A stretch of DNA of 11,524 bases, taken from the NCBI GenBank assembly GCA_022600255.1, contig JAHZKU010000180.1:1-11524 (forward strand), in the 5' to 3' direction. Numbering within the stretch: position 1 is the stretch's first letter; each line of letters opens with the position of its first letter. This document shows positions 1 to 6,355 of this stretch, piece after piece. The translations under genes were made by a program, and so were the position numbers. Below the pieces are notes generated by a model. That model had not been told where the DNA came from. It saw only the letters and a program-made list of their open reading frames with translations, and ran no database searches. The DNA is from Actinomycetes bacterium. Lineage in GTDB: Bacteria; Actinomycetota; Actinomycetes; S36-B12; GCA-2699445.

Positions 1-33
1 AAGACCGCTGCGAAGAAGACAACGGCAAAGTAG
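1..33 (+). CDS. HU-like DNA-binding protein, C-terminal end only (partial)
   Basis: Only the last ten codons and the TAG stop are in the window. They read KTAAKKTTAK, a Lys/Ala/Thr-rich tail of the kind that ends actinobacterial HU proteins (HupB), where a histone-like basic tail follows the HU fold and adds DNA-binding and compaction capacity. Position supports this: hupB lies close to cofC/fbiD in mycobacteria. The HU fold itself is upstream of the window, so the identification rests on the tail composition and synteny alone. The gene ends 4 nt before the stop codon of the oppositely oriented cofC. An alternative is another protein with a lysine-rich tail, such as a ribosomal or histone-like protein. 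Confidence 0.6.
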   Translation, partial: KTAAKKTTAK

Positions 34-37
34 GTCG

Positions 38-646
38 CTAGACCACTTCCGCCAATGTGGGCAGCAGCACCTCGGTGTTGCTGCCCACTCCAATTCTGAC
101 AGCGTCTGCTAGATCAACGAGGTTGTCTACGTCCCGATGACATCGGTGCAGTCTGGGGGAGTGCAGTTCCGTCGCTCCCGATTTGCGATGCTTAGCGCGG
201 CTCCGGCCCTCGAACATAGGCCGTAGTTCGGTGTCGATGGCGCACAGGATTGTGCTGCCGATGCCGGCGGCATCGCTAACGAAGGCGCGCGAATGGTCAT
301 GGGCCTGGCTGATGACCTCAGAAAGGTCTAGCCCCGTGATGCATGGTAGGTCGGACACAACCGCCATGACCGGTCCATCCACCTCAGCGGCGGCGGCGGT
401 CAACGCCGGATTGAGGCCCCTGCCTGGGTCAGGCACCCAGCGCACTTCCGGCGGCAGATCCGCGAAATCGCGCTCCCTGCTGACGACGATGACCGTCTCA
501 ACTTCCGGCGTCTGGAGGCAAGCTGCGATCGTGTCCAGCGCAAATGCCATCGAAAACGCCTCGCGAAGCTCTCGCGGCAGCTGTAGGCGGCTTTTCGCCG
601 ACCCTTCTGACTTCACGGGCACGATCGCGGTCCAGTGAGATTCCAT
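38..646 (-). CDS. cofC: 2-phospho-L-lactate / phosphoenolpyruvate guanylyltransferase (CofC/FbiD), F420 biosynthesis
   Basis: A 202-residue cytosolic nucleotidyltransferase of the CofC/FbiD family. The family transfers GMP from GTP to a phosphorylated three-carbon acid (phosphoenolpyruvate in mycobacterial FbiD, 2-phospho-L-lactate in archaea), giving the intermediate used to build coenzyme F420. Visible motifs are IVPVKSEGSAKSRL at residues 8-21 (nucleotide-binding loop), SDLP at 98-101, SDAAGIGST at 124-132, a G-x-x-S-x-x-x-H-x-x-x-GA-type segment around 147-158 with H153, and RDVDN at 171-175. Length is normal for the family. The segment MFEGRS differs slightly from the FGxxS form I recall, with Glu in the place of Gly. 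The ATG start lacks a Shine-Dalgarno site but has a -10 box 6 nt upstream, suggesting a leaderless mRNA. The gene is divergent from plsC (104 bp between starts) and tail-to-tail with the HU-like gene. Whether the natural substrate is PEP or phospholactate cannot be decided here. Confidence 0.9.
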   Translation of the reverse strand: MESHWTAIVPVKSEGSAKSRLQLPRELREAFSMAFALDTIAACLQTPEVETVIVVSRERDFADLPPEVRWVPDPGRGLNPALTAAAAEVDGPVMAVVSDLPCITGLDLSEVISQAHDHSRAFVSDAAGIGSTILCAIDTELRPMFEGRSRAKHRKSGATELHSPRLHRCHRDVDNLVDLADAVRIGVGSNTEVLLPTLAEVV

Positions 647-652
647 CTGAAC

Positions 653-682
653 AATCTAGAGGGGATCAGCGGCCGGATTCAA
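653..682 (-). promoter_or_regulatory. cofC promoter, leaderless type
   Basis: On the minus strand, TTGAAT (682-677) lies 18 nt before TAGATT (658-653), and TAGATT lies exactly 6 nt before the ATG of cofC. This spacing puts the expected transcription start at or next to the A of the start codon. No purine-rich ribosome site is present in between. The -35 matches 4 of 6 consensus bases and the -10 fits the actinobacterial TANNNT pattern. Start-site position is inferred. Confidence 0.55.
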
Positions 683-722
683 AGCTGCGTCACTGGGGAC
701 GACAGCCACCAGCGGTTATCGG

Positions 723-728
723 TAGGGT
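723..728 (+). promoter_or_regulatory. possible -10 box of plsC
   Basis: TAGGGT fits the actinobacterial TANNNT -10 pattern and would give a short leader of about 15 nt that contains the GGAGG site at 741-745. I see no convincing -35 at 17-18 nt upstream. It sits in the 104-bp divergent cofC/plsC spacer, back to back with the cofC promoter. Confidence 0.4.
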
Positions 729-740
729 CAGGGGACGTGC

Positions 741-745
741 GGAGG
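741..745 (+). promoter_or_regulatory. ribosome binding site that fixes the plsC start
   Basis: GGAGG ends 5 nt before the ATG at 751. The open frame continues upstream to 544, but that extension overlaps the antisense cofC gene and its promoter and has no family resemblance, so translation is assigned to 751. Confidence 0.75.
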
Positions 746-750
746 TTCCA

Positions 751-1542
751 ATGGTTTTCCCTTATCCGAGCGGCGTGAAGACTGGCCCTTACTACAACGC
801 TGCTGTGAGCATTCTTTGGCCCACCCTGATGGTGTGGACCCGGCGAGACTGGCACGGGCGGGAGAATCTGGGGGAGCCAGGGCAAGGACTCGTCGTTGCC
901 GCCAACCACATGTCCTGGTTCGATCCGATGGTCATCTGTCATTTCATGAATGACACCGGTCGGCCACCACGGTTCCTAGCCAAGGATGCGCTGTTCGATC
1001 TGCCCGTTGTGGGACCCGTCGTAGGTGGGGCGGGCCAGATTCCGGTCCACCGGGAGACCAGCGATGCAGCTCACGCCGTGCAGTCTGCCGTGACGGCGGT
1101 TGAAGAAGGTGAAGCGGTGGTGGTGTACCCCGAAGGAACGCTCACCCGCGACCCGGATCTTTGGCCCATGTCGGGCAAGACCGGCGCGGCTCGGATCGCG
1201 CTGATCAGTGGTGCCCCCGTGATTCCGCTGGCACATTGGGGGGCCCAAGACGTGATGCGCCCGTATCACAAAGAGCTAAAGCTGTTTCCGCCGAAAACAA
1301 TGCACGTGGCGGCAGGACCTCCAGTGAATCTAGACGATTTGCGGCCGCTCGAGATGGACCAGGCGGTCTTGGAGGAAGCCACGACCCGAATTCTGGATGC
1401 CATCACGGCGCTGCAGGCTGACTTCCGCGGGGAACCGGTACCAACCCAGCGTTGGAGCATGAAACTTGGGACGCGCGTTCCGATCGTTCGCGGTCTGGCG
1501 GCGCAACGTGCCCACGATGCCGAAGGCCAAGACCTGCGTTAG
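751..1542 (+). CDS. plsC: 1-acyl-sn-glycerol-3-phosphate acyltransferase (PlsC family)
   Basis: A 263-residue acyltransferase of the PlsC/LPLAT family, which moves an acyl chain onto lysophosphatidic acid to give phosphatidic acid at the cytoplasmic membrane face. The catalytic HX4D motif is NHMSWFD at 52-58 (H53, D58). The substrate-binding block YPEGTLTR at 126-133 holds the EGT triplet, and GAPVIPLAHWG at 154-164 is the motif-IV region. A hydrophobic stretch at about 16-29 may touch the membrane. The C-terminal 60 residues are polar and without a recognisable domain. The start at 751 is set by GGAGG 5 nt upstream. It stands 161 bp before gpsA, which supplies glycerol-3-phosphate, so the pair fits phospholipid synthesis. 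Members of this family can also act on other lysophospholipids or acylate other lipids, so the exact substrate is inferred. Confidence 0.9.
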   Translation: MVFPYPSGVKTGPYYNAAVSILWPTLMVWTRRDWHGRENLGEPGQGLVVAANHMSWFDPMVICHFMNDTGRPPRFLAKDALFDLPVVGPVVGGAGQIPVHRETSDAAHAVQSAVTAVEEGEAVVVYPEGTLTRDPDLWPMSGKTGAARIALISGAPVIPLAHWGAQDVMRPYHKELKLFPPKTMHVAAGPPVNLDDLRPLEMDQAVLEEATTRILDAITALQADFRGEPVPTQRWSMKLGTRVPIVRGLAAQRAHDAEGQDLR

Positions 1543-1629
1543 TCCTGGCCGCCACTGGCAATAGGGCCATCGCAACGCGACCGAGATTTCAGCGAGCAAC
1601 GCGGGAGCTCTCGGTAATAGCCTTTACCT

Positions 1630-1659
1630 TTGCCACATCAGGTGATGAAGTTCGATACA
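1630..1659 (+). promoter_or_regulatory. possible gpsA promoter
   Basis: TTGCCA (1630-1635), an 18-nt spacer and GATACA (1654-1659) form a weak sigma-A-like pair 45 nt before the gpsA start, in the 161-bp plsC-gpsA gap. The -35 is fair, the -10 lacks the final T. Read-through from plsC is the alternative. Confidence 0.3.
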
Positions 1660-1693
1660 ACAGGACAGTGAGCTGGGAGCGGCTCGCCCCGAT

Positions 1694-1699
1694 AGGAGG
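1694..1699 (+). promoter_or_regulatory. ribosome binding site that fixes the gpsA start
   Basis: AGGAGG, the strongest Shine-Dalgarno match in the window, ends 4 nt before the ATG at 1704. It decides against the 84-codon upstream extension of the open frame, which overlaps the end of plsC. Confidence 0.8.
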
Positions 1700-1703
1700 A
1701 CGA

Positions 1704-2714
1704 ATGACCAAGGTTGCCGTAATGGGTAGTGGATCAATGGGGACGGCCTACGCCATGGTGATGGCGGATGCTGGTAGTGAAGTGAAGATGTGGGCGCGCG
1801 AACCCGAAGTTGTCGAAGACATCAACAAGAACCACAAGAACGAGATGTTCCATCCAGGCCTAGACCTACCCGAAGACTTGGTCTGCAGCCTGGACCCTTC
1901 GGAAGTCTTGGACGACGCGGAAATTGTTGTTCTGGCCATTCCTGCGCAGACCCTGCGCTCAAACCTAGCTGAGTGGAAGCAATATCTGAGCCCAGGGGCA
2001 TTGCTGGTGACCCTCATGAAGGGGATCGAGCAAGGCACCAAGATGCGGATGTCTCAAGTGATTTCCCAGGTGGCTGATGTTCCCGCTAGCCAGGTCGCGG
2101 TCGTTTCTGGTCCCAACCTGGCTCGCGAGATCATTCAACGGCAGCCGGCCGCCACTACCGTGGCCTGTGTCGATGCCGATGCAGCCAAGAAACTGCAGGA
2201 CGCTTCGTCCAACAGTTACTTCCGTCCCTACTACACCCAAGATGTCGTGGGGGTGGAAATCGGCGGCGCCGTCAAGAACGTGATCGCCCTAGCGAACGGC
2301 ATGGCAGTCGGCCAAGGGTTCGGGGAAAACACCCAGGCCACCTTGGTCACCCGTGGTTTGGCCGAGATGGCGCGGTTGGGCGAAGCCCTTGATGCCAATC
2401 CCATGACCTTCTTGGGCTTGGCTGGCATGGGTGATCTGATCGCCACGTGCACCTCCTCTTTGTCGCGCAACCGGACATTCGGTGAGAATCTCGGCAAAGG
2501 ACTGACCGTCGCCGAAACCGTCGCCATCACCAATCAGACCAGCGAAGGTGTGAAGAGCTGTCTGCCCATTCTTGAGATGGCGCGCGACGCGGGTGTGGAA
2601 ATGCCCATTACCGAACAGGTCGTCAACGTGGTTCACAACGAGATGAAGCCCCGAGACATGCTGGCGCGCCTCATGGCACGACCGGTGCGTGAAGAGCAGG
2701 GGCAGTCGGTCTGA
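1704..2714 (+). CDS. gpsA: glycerol-3-phosphate dehydrogenase [NAD(P)+]
   Basis: A 336-residue cytosolic enzyme, the usual GpsA length, that interconverts dihydroxyacetone phosphate and sn-glycerol-3-phosphate with NAD(P)H and so supplies the backbone for phospholipids. The N-terminal Rossmann loop is GSGSMG at 8-13; many GpsA proteins have GAGSWG here, so the Trp-to-Met change is a mild deviation. The catalytic lysines expected for the family appear as LMKGIE (K106) and GAVKNV (K191). Other family signatures are VSGPNLAREI at 134-143, the ANGMAVGQGFGENT block at 197-210, and GLAGMGDLIATCTS at 238-251, followed by the NAD(P)-contacting SRNRTFG at 254-260. The start at 1704 follows AGGAGG. The gene sits between plsC and a histidine phosphatase gene (49 bp downstream, possibly co-transcribed). 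Confidence 0.96.
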   Translation: MTKVAVMGSGSMGTAYAMVMADAGSEVKMWAREPEVVEDINKNHKNEMFHPGLDLPEDLVCSLDPSEVLDDAEIVVLAIPAQTLRSNLAEWKQYLSPGALLVTLMKGIEQGTKMRMSQVISQVADVPASQVAVVSGPNLAREIIQRQPAATTVACVDADAAKKLQDASSNSYFRPYYTQDVVGVEIGGAVKNVIALANGMAVGQGFGENTQATLVTRGLAEMARLGEALDANPMTFLGLAGMGDLIATCTSSLSRNRTFGENLGKGLTVAETVAITNQTSEGVKSCLPILEMARDAGVEMPITEQVVNVVHNEMKPRDMLARLMARPVREEQGQSV

Positions 2715-2763
2715 TCCCAGCGCAGGTTCGCGTGCAGGCAACGAGCAGGAAAGAGGTGCCCTC

Positions 2764-3390
2764 ATGGCAATCAAGAGTGTGATCGTACTGGTCAGGCACG
2801 GCGAAACTGAATGGAGTAAGAGCGGGCAGCACACGGGCCGAACGGATCTCCCGCTGACGGAAGCGGGAGAAAAGGGCGCGGCTGATCTGCGACCGGCCCT
2901 AGCCAGGATGAGTTTCGGAAAAGTCCTGATCAGCCCGCTTGGACGCGCGCAGCGCACCGCAGAACTGGCGGGGCTGCAAGGTGATACCGAACCAGATCTC
3001 CTGGAATGGGACTACGGCGCTTATGAGGGCCGCAAAACTGCCGATATTCGGGTGGATCTGGATGACCCCGAGTGGACAATCTGGCGGGATCCGATTCCGC
3101 CGGGCGCCACCCCCGGCGAGCAGCCGGAGGATGTTGCGGCGAGGTGTCGACGGGTGATTGACGAACTGTTGCCAGTGCTGGATCGTGGCGAGGATTGTGC
3201 CTTGGTGGCACATGGCCACCTGCTGCGCATATTCACGGCGACTTGGCTGGGCCTGCCTGCGGTCGATGGTCGATTGTGGGCGCTGGACGCAGGCGCGCTA
3301 TCGCGGTTGGGGTTCGAGCATGAGACACATGTGATCCGAGCCTGGAACGCCGTCGTCCCCGCGCTCAAGGGCACCTCTGAGCACCATTGA
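2764..3390 (+). CDS. histidine phosphatase family protein (phosphoglycerate mutase-like acid phosphatase)
   Basis: A 208-residue member of the histidine phosphatase (PGM-like) superfamily. The phosphate-pocket motif is VRHGET at 10-15 with H12 as the expected nucleophile. SPLGRAQRT at 57-65 carries the conserved pocket arginine, LLEWDYGAYEG at 79-89 the likely acid-base Glu (E81), and VAHGHLLR at 148-155 the second catalytic His (H150). From memory, the LLEWDYG(A/S)YEG and RHGET-W-S-x-x-G-x-HTG pattern recalls Mycobacterium tuberculosis Rv3214 (called Gpm2 but reported as an acid phosphatase), so broad phosphomonoesterase activity is more likely than glycolytic mutase activity. AGAGG at 2752-2756 sets the ATG. 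It follows gpsA by 49 bp. The last 10-15 residues look non-conserved. Substrate unknown. Confidence 0.85.
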   Translation: MAIKSVIVLVRHGETEWSKSGQHTGRTDLPLTEAGEKGAADLRPALARMSFGKVLISPLGRAQRTAELAGLQGDTEPDLLEWDYGAYEGRKTADIRVDLDDPEWTIWRDPIPPGATPGEQPEDVAARCRRVIDELLPVLDRGEDCALVAHGHLLRIFTATWLGLPAVDGRLWALDAGALSRLGFEHETHVIRAWNAVVPALKGTSEHH

Positions 3391-3437
3391 TGTCGCCACA
3401 CCGCGCGGGCTTACGGACCCGTCGGCGTGCGCCTAGG

Positions 3438-3443
3438 TAGAGT
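3438..3443 (+). promoter_or_regulatory. ddl -10 box, leaderless type
   Basis: TAGAGT ends exactly 6 nt before the ATG of ddl at 3450, and no Shine-Dalgarno sequence is present. This is the same geometry as for cofC and the DUF3515 gene. No clear -35 is visible at 17-18 nt upstream. A transcript starting at the A of the ATG is inferred. Confidence 0.5.
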
Positions 3444-3449
3444 TTTGCC

Positions 3450-4556
3450 ATGACGCCTGCTCGGATTCCCGTGGCCATCGTCTTCGGTGGCCGTAGCAGT
3501 GAACATGAGATCTCCTGTCTTTCGGCTGGGAACGTCTTGGCCGCACTCGATCGCGACAAATACCTTCCCGTGCCGATCGGCATCACGCGGGAGGGTGCTT
3601 GGCACCTGCAGCCCGATGATCCGAGTTTCTTCCGTAAGGTCGATGACACCCTGCCAGCGGTGCTCCCACACGGAGATGCCGCTGTACTGTCCATGGATCC
3701 CGAACGCCGTGGTTTCTGGCTACACCCCGAATCTGGGGTTCCGCAGTGGCAGGAGATTGACGTGGTGTTTCCACTGCTGCATGGCCCCAACGGTGAGGAT
3801 GGTTCGATCCAAGGGATGTTGGAGCTCGCGGGTATTCCTTTTGTGGGTTGTGGGGTCTTTTCTTCGGCGGCCTGCATGGACAAGGGTCATACCAAAACGA
3901 TCCTGGGCGCAGCCGGCCTACCCGTGGGATCTTGGCATCCGGTGCACGCGCGTCACTGGGACGCTGATCCAGACGGCGTCACTGCCGCCGTGCGTGGATT
4001 GGGCTGGCCGGTGTTCGTGAAACCGGCCCGTGCTGGCTCGAGTATGGGCGTCGCCAAGGTGCACCAAGACGTGGGGCTAGCTCCAGCCATCGAGCATGCA
4101 GTGACCCACGACCCGCGCGTTGTCGTTGAGGGTGCCGTTGCGAATGCCCGCGAGATCGAGTGCGGGGTACTCGGGCATCCGGACGGCACGATCGCAGCGA
4201 GTGTTTGTGGCGAGATCAAGGTGCATGACAGTCACGAGTTCTACGACTATGAGGCGAAGTACCTCGCGGATGCGGTCGACCTGGTGGTGCCGGCCGCCTT
4301 GACCGATGTAGAAGCCAAGGAACTACGCGGCTTAGCCGTGCGGGCTTTTGAGGCCATGAACTGTGAGGGGTTGGCCCGGGTGGATTTCTTCCTGACCGAC
4401 TCTTCTGAAGTCATCATCAACGAGGTCAACACCATGCCCGGCTTCACAGCGGGTTCCATGTATCCCAGGATGTGGCAAGCCTCCGGCCTTGGCTACGCCG
4501 AACTCTTGGACGTACTGCTGCAGGAAGCCATGGCGCGTGTCCCTGGCATGAGGTAG
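3450..4556 (+). CDS. ddl: D-alanine--D-alanine ligase
   Basis: A 368-residue ATP-grasp ligase, a normal length for actinobacterial Ddl, that joins two D-alanines for the peptidoglycan precursor in the cytosol. Motifs in order: FGGRSSEHEIS at 12-22 (first D-Ala site), FPLLHGPNGEDGSIQG at 107-122, FVKPARAGSSMGV at 189-201 (ATP-binding Lys and the Ser-rich flexible loop), FYDYEAKY at 264-271 (omega loop with the Tyr typical of D-Ala-D-Ala ligases), GLARVDFF at 307-314 and INEVNTMPGFT at 323-333 (Mg and ATP site). The YDYEAKY loop argues against a D-Ala-D-Lac (VanA-like) enzyme. There is no ribosome site, and the start is supported by the leaderless -10 box. It stands 59 bp after the phosphatase gene and converges on the DUF3515 gene with 27 bp between stops. 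It belongs to the known gpsA-ddl-DUF3515-thiL order of actinobacteria. Confidence 0.97.
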   Translation: MTPARIPVAIVFGGRSSEHEISCLSAGNVLAALDRDKYLPVPIGITREGAWHLQPDDPSFFRKVDDTLPAVLPHGDAAVLSMDPERRGFWLHPESGVPQWQEIDVVFPLLHGPNGEDGSIQGMLELAGIPFVGCGVFSSAACMDKGHTKTILGAAGLPVGSWHPVHARHWDADPDGVTAAVRGLGWPVFVKPARAGSSMGVAKVHQDVGLAPAIEHAVTHDPRVVVEGAVANAREIECGVLGHPDGTIAASVCGEIKVHDSHEFYDYEAKYLADAVDLVVPAALTDVEAKELRGLAVRAFEAMNCEGLARVDFFLTDSSEVIINEVNTMPGFTAGSMYPRMWQASGLGYAELLDVLLQEAMARVPGMR

Positions 4557-4583
4557 CGGTCGGTCTGGGGACAGGGCCGTTGG

Positions 4584-5030
4584 CTAGGCTGAATCAGGGG
4601 TTCTGAAAGCGCCGAGGAACGCGACTGGAGTCGGATACTCAGACGGGACGGTGACCTCGATCGCTGGTTCGGAACCGACGGATGTGAACCGTGCGCCATC
4701 GCTCAACTCTTCGGGGAACCACTGGGACCCAGCTACCTCGACCAACTGGGAGTCGTCAGCTAAGTTCACAGGACTAGCCACCCCGCAGCGCCAGATCACC
4801 GGGGGAGCCCCCCAAGCGGCGGTTTGGCCCGTTTCGGGGTCGATCGTGAGCCGACGCTCGCCGCCAAGTTCATCGGGCAGAGCGGCGAAGTACGGGGTAC
4901 ATGCTGAGGCAAAGGCTGGCTCGGGGGGAGTGACCGTCACGGCGCGACCGCACCCGGAGATCGCAACCAGCCCTACGGCTACCCCGACGGCCAGCCCCAC
5001 CAGTTGCCGCAGCGGAGAGGAACTAACCAC
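4584..5030 (-). CDS. DUF3515 family putative lipoprotein
   Basis: A 148-residue protein of unknown function. The N-terminus is a lipoprotein signal: one Arg at 8, a hydrophobic stretch at 10-25 and the lipobox ISGC ending at C27, so the mature protein is probably attached to the outer face of the membrane. The rest fits the actinobacterial DUF3515 family: C44 near the mature N-terminus, LPDEL at 51-55, the AAWGAPPVIWRCGV block at 71-84 with C82, and GSQWF at 101-105. C44 and C82 could form a disulfide; this is inference. The assigned start is GTG, without a Shine-Dalgarno site but with TAGACT 6 nt upstream. Position between ddl and thiL is the usual place for this family. The role is not known, and I assign none. 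Confidence 0.85.
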   Translation of the reverse strand: MVSSSPLRQLVGLAVGVAVGLVAISGCGRAVTVTPPEPAFASACTPYFAALPDELGGERRLTIDPETGQTAAWGAPPVIWRCGVASPVNLADDSQLVEVAGSQWFPEELSDGARFTSVGSEPAIEVTVPSEYPTPVAFLGAFRTPDSA

Positions 5031-5036
5031 GAGGCG

Positions 5037-5042
5037 AGTCTA
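5037..5042 (-). promoter_or_regulatory. -10 box of the DUF3515 gene, leaderless type
   Basis: On the minus strand TAGACT is followed by exactly 6 nt and then the GTG start. It repeats the arrangement seen before cofC (TAGATT) and ddl (TAGAGT), and supports the GTG as the true start. No good -35 is seen. Confidence 0.5.
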
Positions 5043-5188
5043 CGATGCAGCAACCGGGCTCGTTACGGCCGCGTTTACAGCGACGAGTTCAGTGGGTGCG
5101 TCGCCGTTCGAGATCAATGCGGGCAGCGGCCATCCGACCTAGCAGCAGATGGGGCCGCACTGACGCTGCCGCCTTGGTGATGGTGAAG

Positions 5189-5194
5189 TAAAGT
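5189..5194 (+). promoter_or_regulatory. possible -10 box of thiL
   Basis: TAAAGT fits TANNNT and would give a leader of about 25 nt carrying the ribosome site TTGGAGG (5215-5221) that fixes the GTG start at 5226. No matching -35 at normal spacing is visible. It lies in the 195-bp divergent spacer between the DUF3515 gene and thiL, where I found no gene. Confidence 0.4.
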
Positions 5195-5225
5195 CGTCGG
5201 AGGGGACCAAACGCTTGGAGGATTC

Positions 5226-6185
5226 GTGGGCGAAACACTGGCCGACGTCGGGGAATTCGGGGTCATCGATCGCATCAAGGCCGTCATCGGCGAGCCAATC
5301 GGGATCGATGTAGGCCCCGGCGACGACGCCGCCGTTTTTGATCACCCTGGGTCCACGGTCGCCAGCGTTGACACTGTCATCGAAGGCCGCCACTTCAAGC
5401 CCGAGTGGTGTGACCCGCAGGACATCGGCCGCCGCGCCACCGCCGCCGCCATGGCAGACATCGCCGCGATGGGAGGGCGCCCTACCGGTGTCCTAGTCTC
5501 GTTTGGACTGCCAGCCGAAACCGCCGTGACCTGGGTGGAGGAAGTGATTGAGGGCGCTAAAGCCGAGGCTGATGCGGCCGCAGCAGTGGTTTTGGGTGGT
5601 GACTTGGCGCGCTCTGAGACAGTCACTGTTTCGGTCACGGCGATTGGTTCGGTGCCGCAAGGCAAGGCCGTCACTCGCAGGGGTGCACAGCCAGGTGATG
5701 TTGTGGCGCTGGCTGGACGGCAAGGATGGGCAGCCGCTGGACTAACCGTGCTGTCACGCGGCTTCCGCTCCCCGCGCAGCTTGGTCTCGGCCTACCAGCG
5801 GCCGGCACCCCCTTACGAATCAGGGCCTGACGCGGCGGCGGCCGGGGCCACAGCCATGATTGACGTCAGCGACGGGCTCTTGGCCGATATCCGCCACATT
5901 GCAGTCGCCTCTGATGTCCTCATTGAGCTTGATGCGCCAGCCATTCCCGTGGCTGACCAGTTGGTGGAGACATCTTCCGCGTTCAACGTGGATCCATTGA
6001 CGTGGGTGCTAGCGGGTGGGGATGACCACTCGCTGATCGCGGCTTTTCCGGCGGCTGCTCGCCTACCAGACATGTTCACCGTGATCGGCCGTGTCGAAGA
6101 GGCCCCTGAGGCCGGACCCGGCGTGAACGTGGATGGCCGGCTGTGGAGCGGAAAAGGCGGCGGACACGATCACTTCCGCGGCTGA
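5226..6185 (+). CDS. thiL: thiamine-monophosphate kinase
   Basis: A 319-residue ATP-dependent kinase that converts thiamine monophosphate to thiamine diphosphate, the last step of the cofactor pathway. The family marks are present: GPGDDAAVF at 30-38, SVDTVIEGRHF at 47-57, ADIAAMGG at 77-84, LGGDLARS at 123-130, MIDVSDGLLADI at 211-222, LAGGDDHSL at 262-270 and a C-terminal HDHF at 314-317. Asp residues D33, D34, D49, D78, D126 and D216 stand where the family binds metal and phosphate. GGDDH in place of the more common GGED(Y/H) is a conservative change. The start is GTG, chosen because TTGGAGG ends 4 nt upstream. In some actinobacteria ung follows thiL; here the next gene is rpmB on the opposite strand. 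No TPP riboswitch-like element was seen upstream. Confidence 0.96.
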   Translation: MGETLADVGEFGVIDRIKAVIGEPIGIDVGPGDDAAVFDHPGSTVASVDTVIEGRHFKPEWCDPQDIGRRATAAAMADIAAMGGRPTGVLVSFGLPAETAVTWVEEVIEGAKAEADAAAAVVLGGDLARSETVTVSVTAIGSVPQGKAVTRRGAQPGDVVALAGRQGWAAAGLTVLSRGFRSPRSLVSAYQRPAPPYESGPDAAAAGATAMIDVSDGLLADIRHIAVASDVLIELDAPAIPVADQLVETSSAFNVDPLTWVLAGGDDHSLIAAFPAAARLPDMFTVIGRVEEAPEAGPGVNVDGRLWSGKGGGHDHFRG

Positions 6186-6355
6186 CGGTCGGGGCGTCGT
6201 CTGCAGGGCGGCGCACAGCCGTTCGGAGGTACGGTCCCTGTGCGGTAGGGGCAATACGCGTCTTCGCGGGGGACAAGCCAGAGTTGTTCGGTACCCGGGT
6301 AAAGAGAACCGTGGCGGCAGGCTAAATGGGCCAGCGCTGGGGCTAGGACGGGCCT
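6186..6355. other. convergent thiL-rpmB spacer, no gene found
   Basis: This 170-bp stretch lies between the stops of thiL and rpmB. I see no gene, no tRNA and no hairpin followed by a T-run on either strand. It holds two perfect 10-bp palindromes, TACCCGGGTA at 6292-6301 and CCAGCGCTGG at 6331-6340, which have no obvious role. Transcript ends here are not explained by a classic intrinsic terminator. Confidence 0.6.

Noticed and set aside
183..638. 151-residue open frame on the + strand antisense to cofC
   Set aside because: The minus strand encodes recognisable CofC motifs along the whole stretch; the + frame is Ser/Arg-rich with no family resemblance, as expected of a shadow in GC-rich DNA.
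544..750. N-terminal extension of the plsC frame
   Set aside because: It overlaps cofC and its promoter, has no acyltransferase similarity, and GGAGG lies just before the ATG at 751.
1452..1703. N-terminal extension of the gpsA frame
   Set aside because: It overlaps plsC and precedes the Rossmann motif by more than 80 residues; AGGAGG marks the ATG at 1704.
2289..2957. 222-residue minus-strand open frame over the gpsA/phosphatase junction
   Set aside because: It is antisense to conserved parts of GpsA and the phosphatase, has no recognisable domain and no ribosome site of note.
3450..4556. Possible D-Ala-D-Lac (glycopeptide-resistance type) ligase
   Set aside because: The YDYEAKY omega loop with its tyrosine is that of ordinary D-Ala-D-Ala ligases, and no vanH/vanX-like neighbours are present.
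6292..6340. Two 10-bp palindromes (TACCCGGGTA, CCAGCGCTGG) as a bidirectional terminator
   Set aside because: Neither can form a stable hairpin with a loop and neither is followed by a T-run; 10-bp palindromes are expected by chance at this length and GC.
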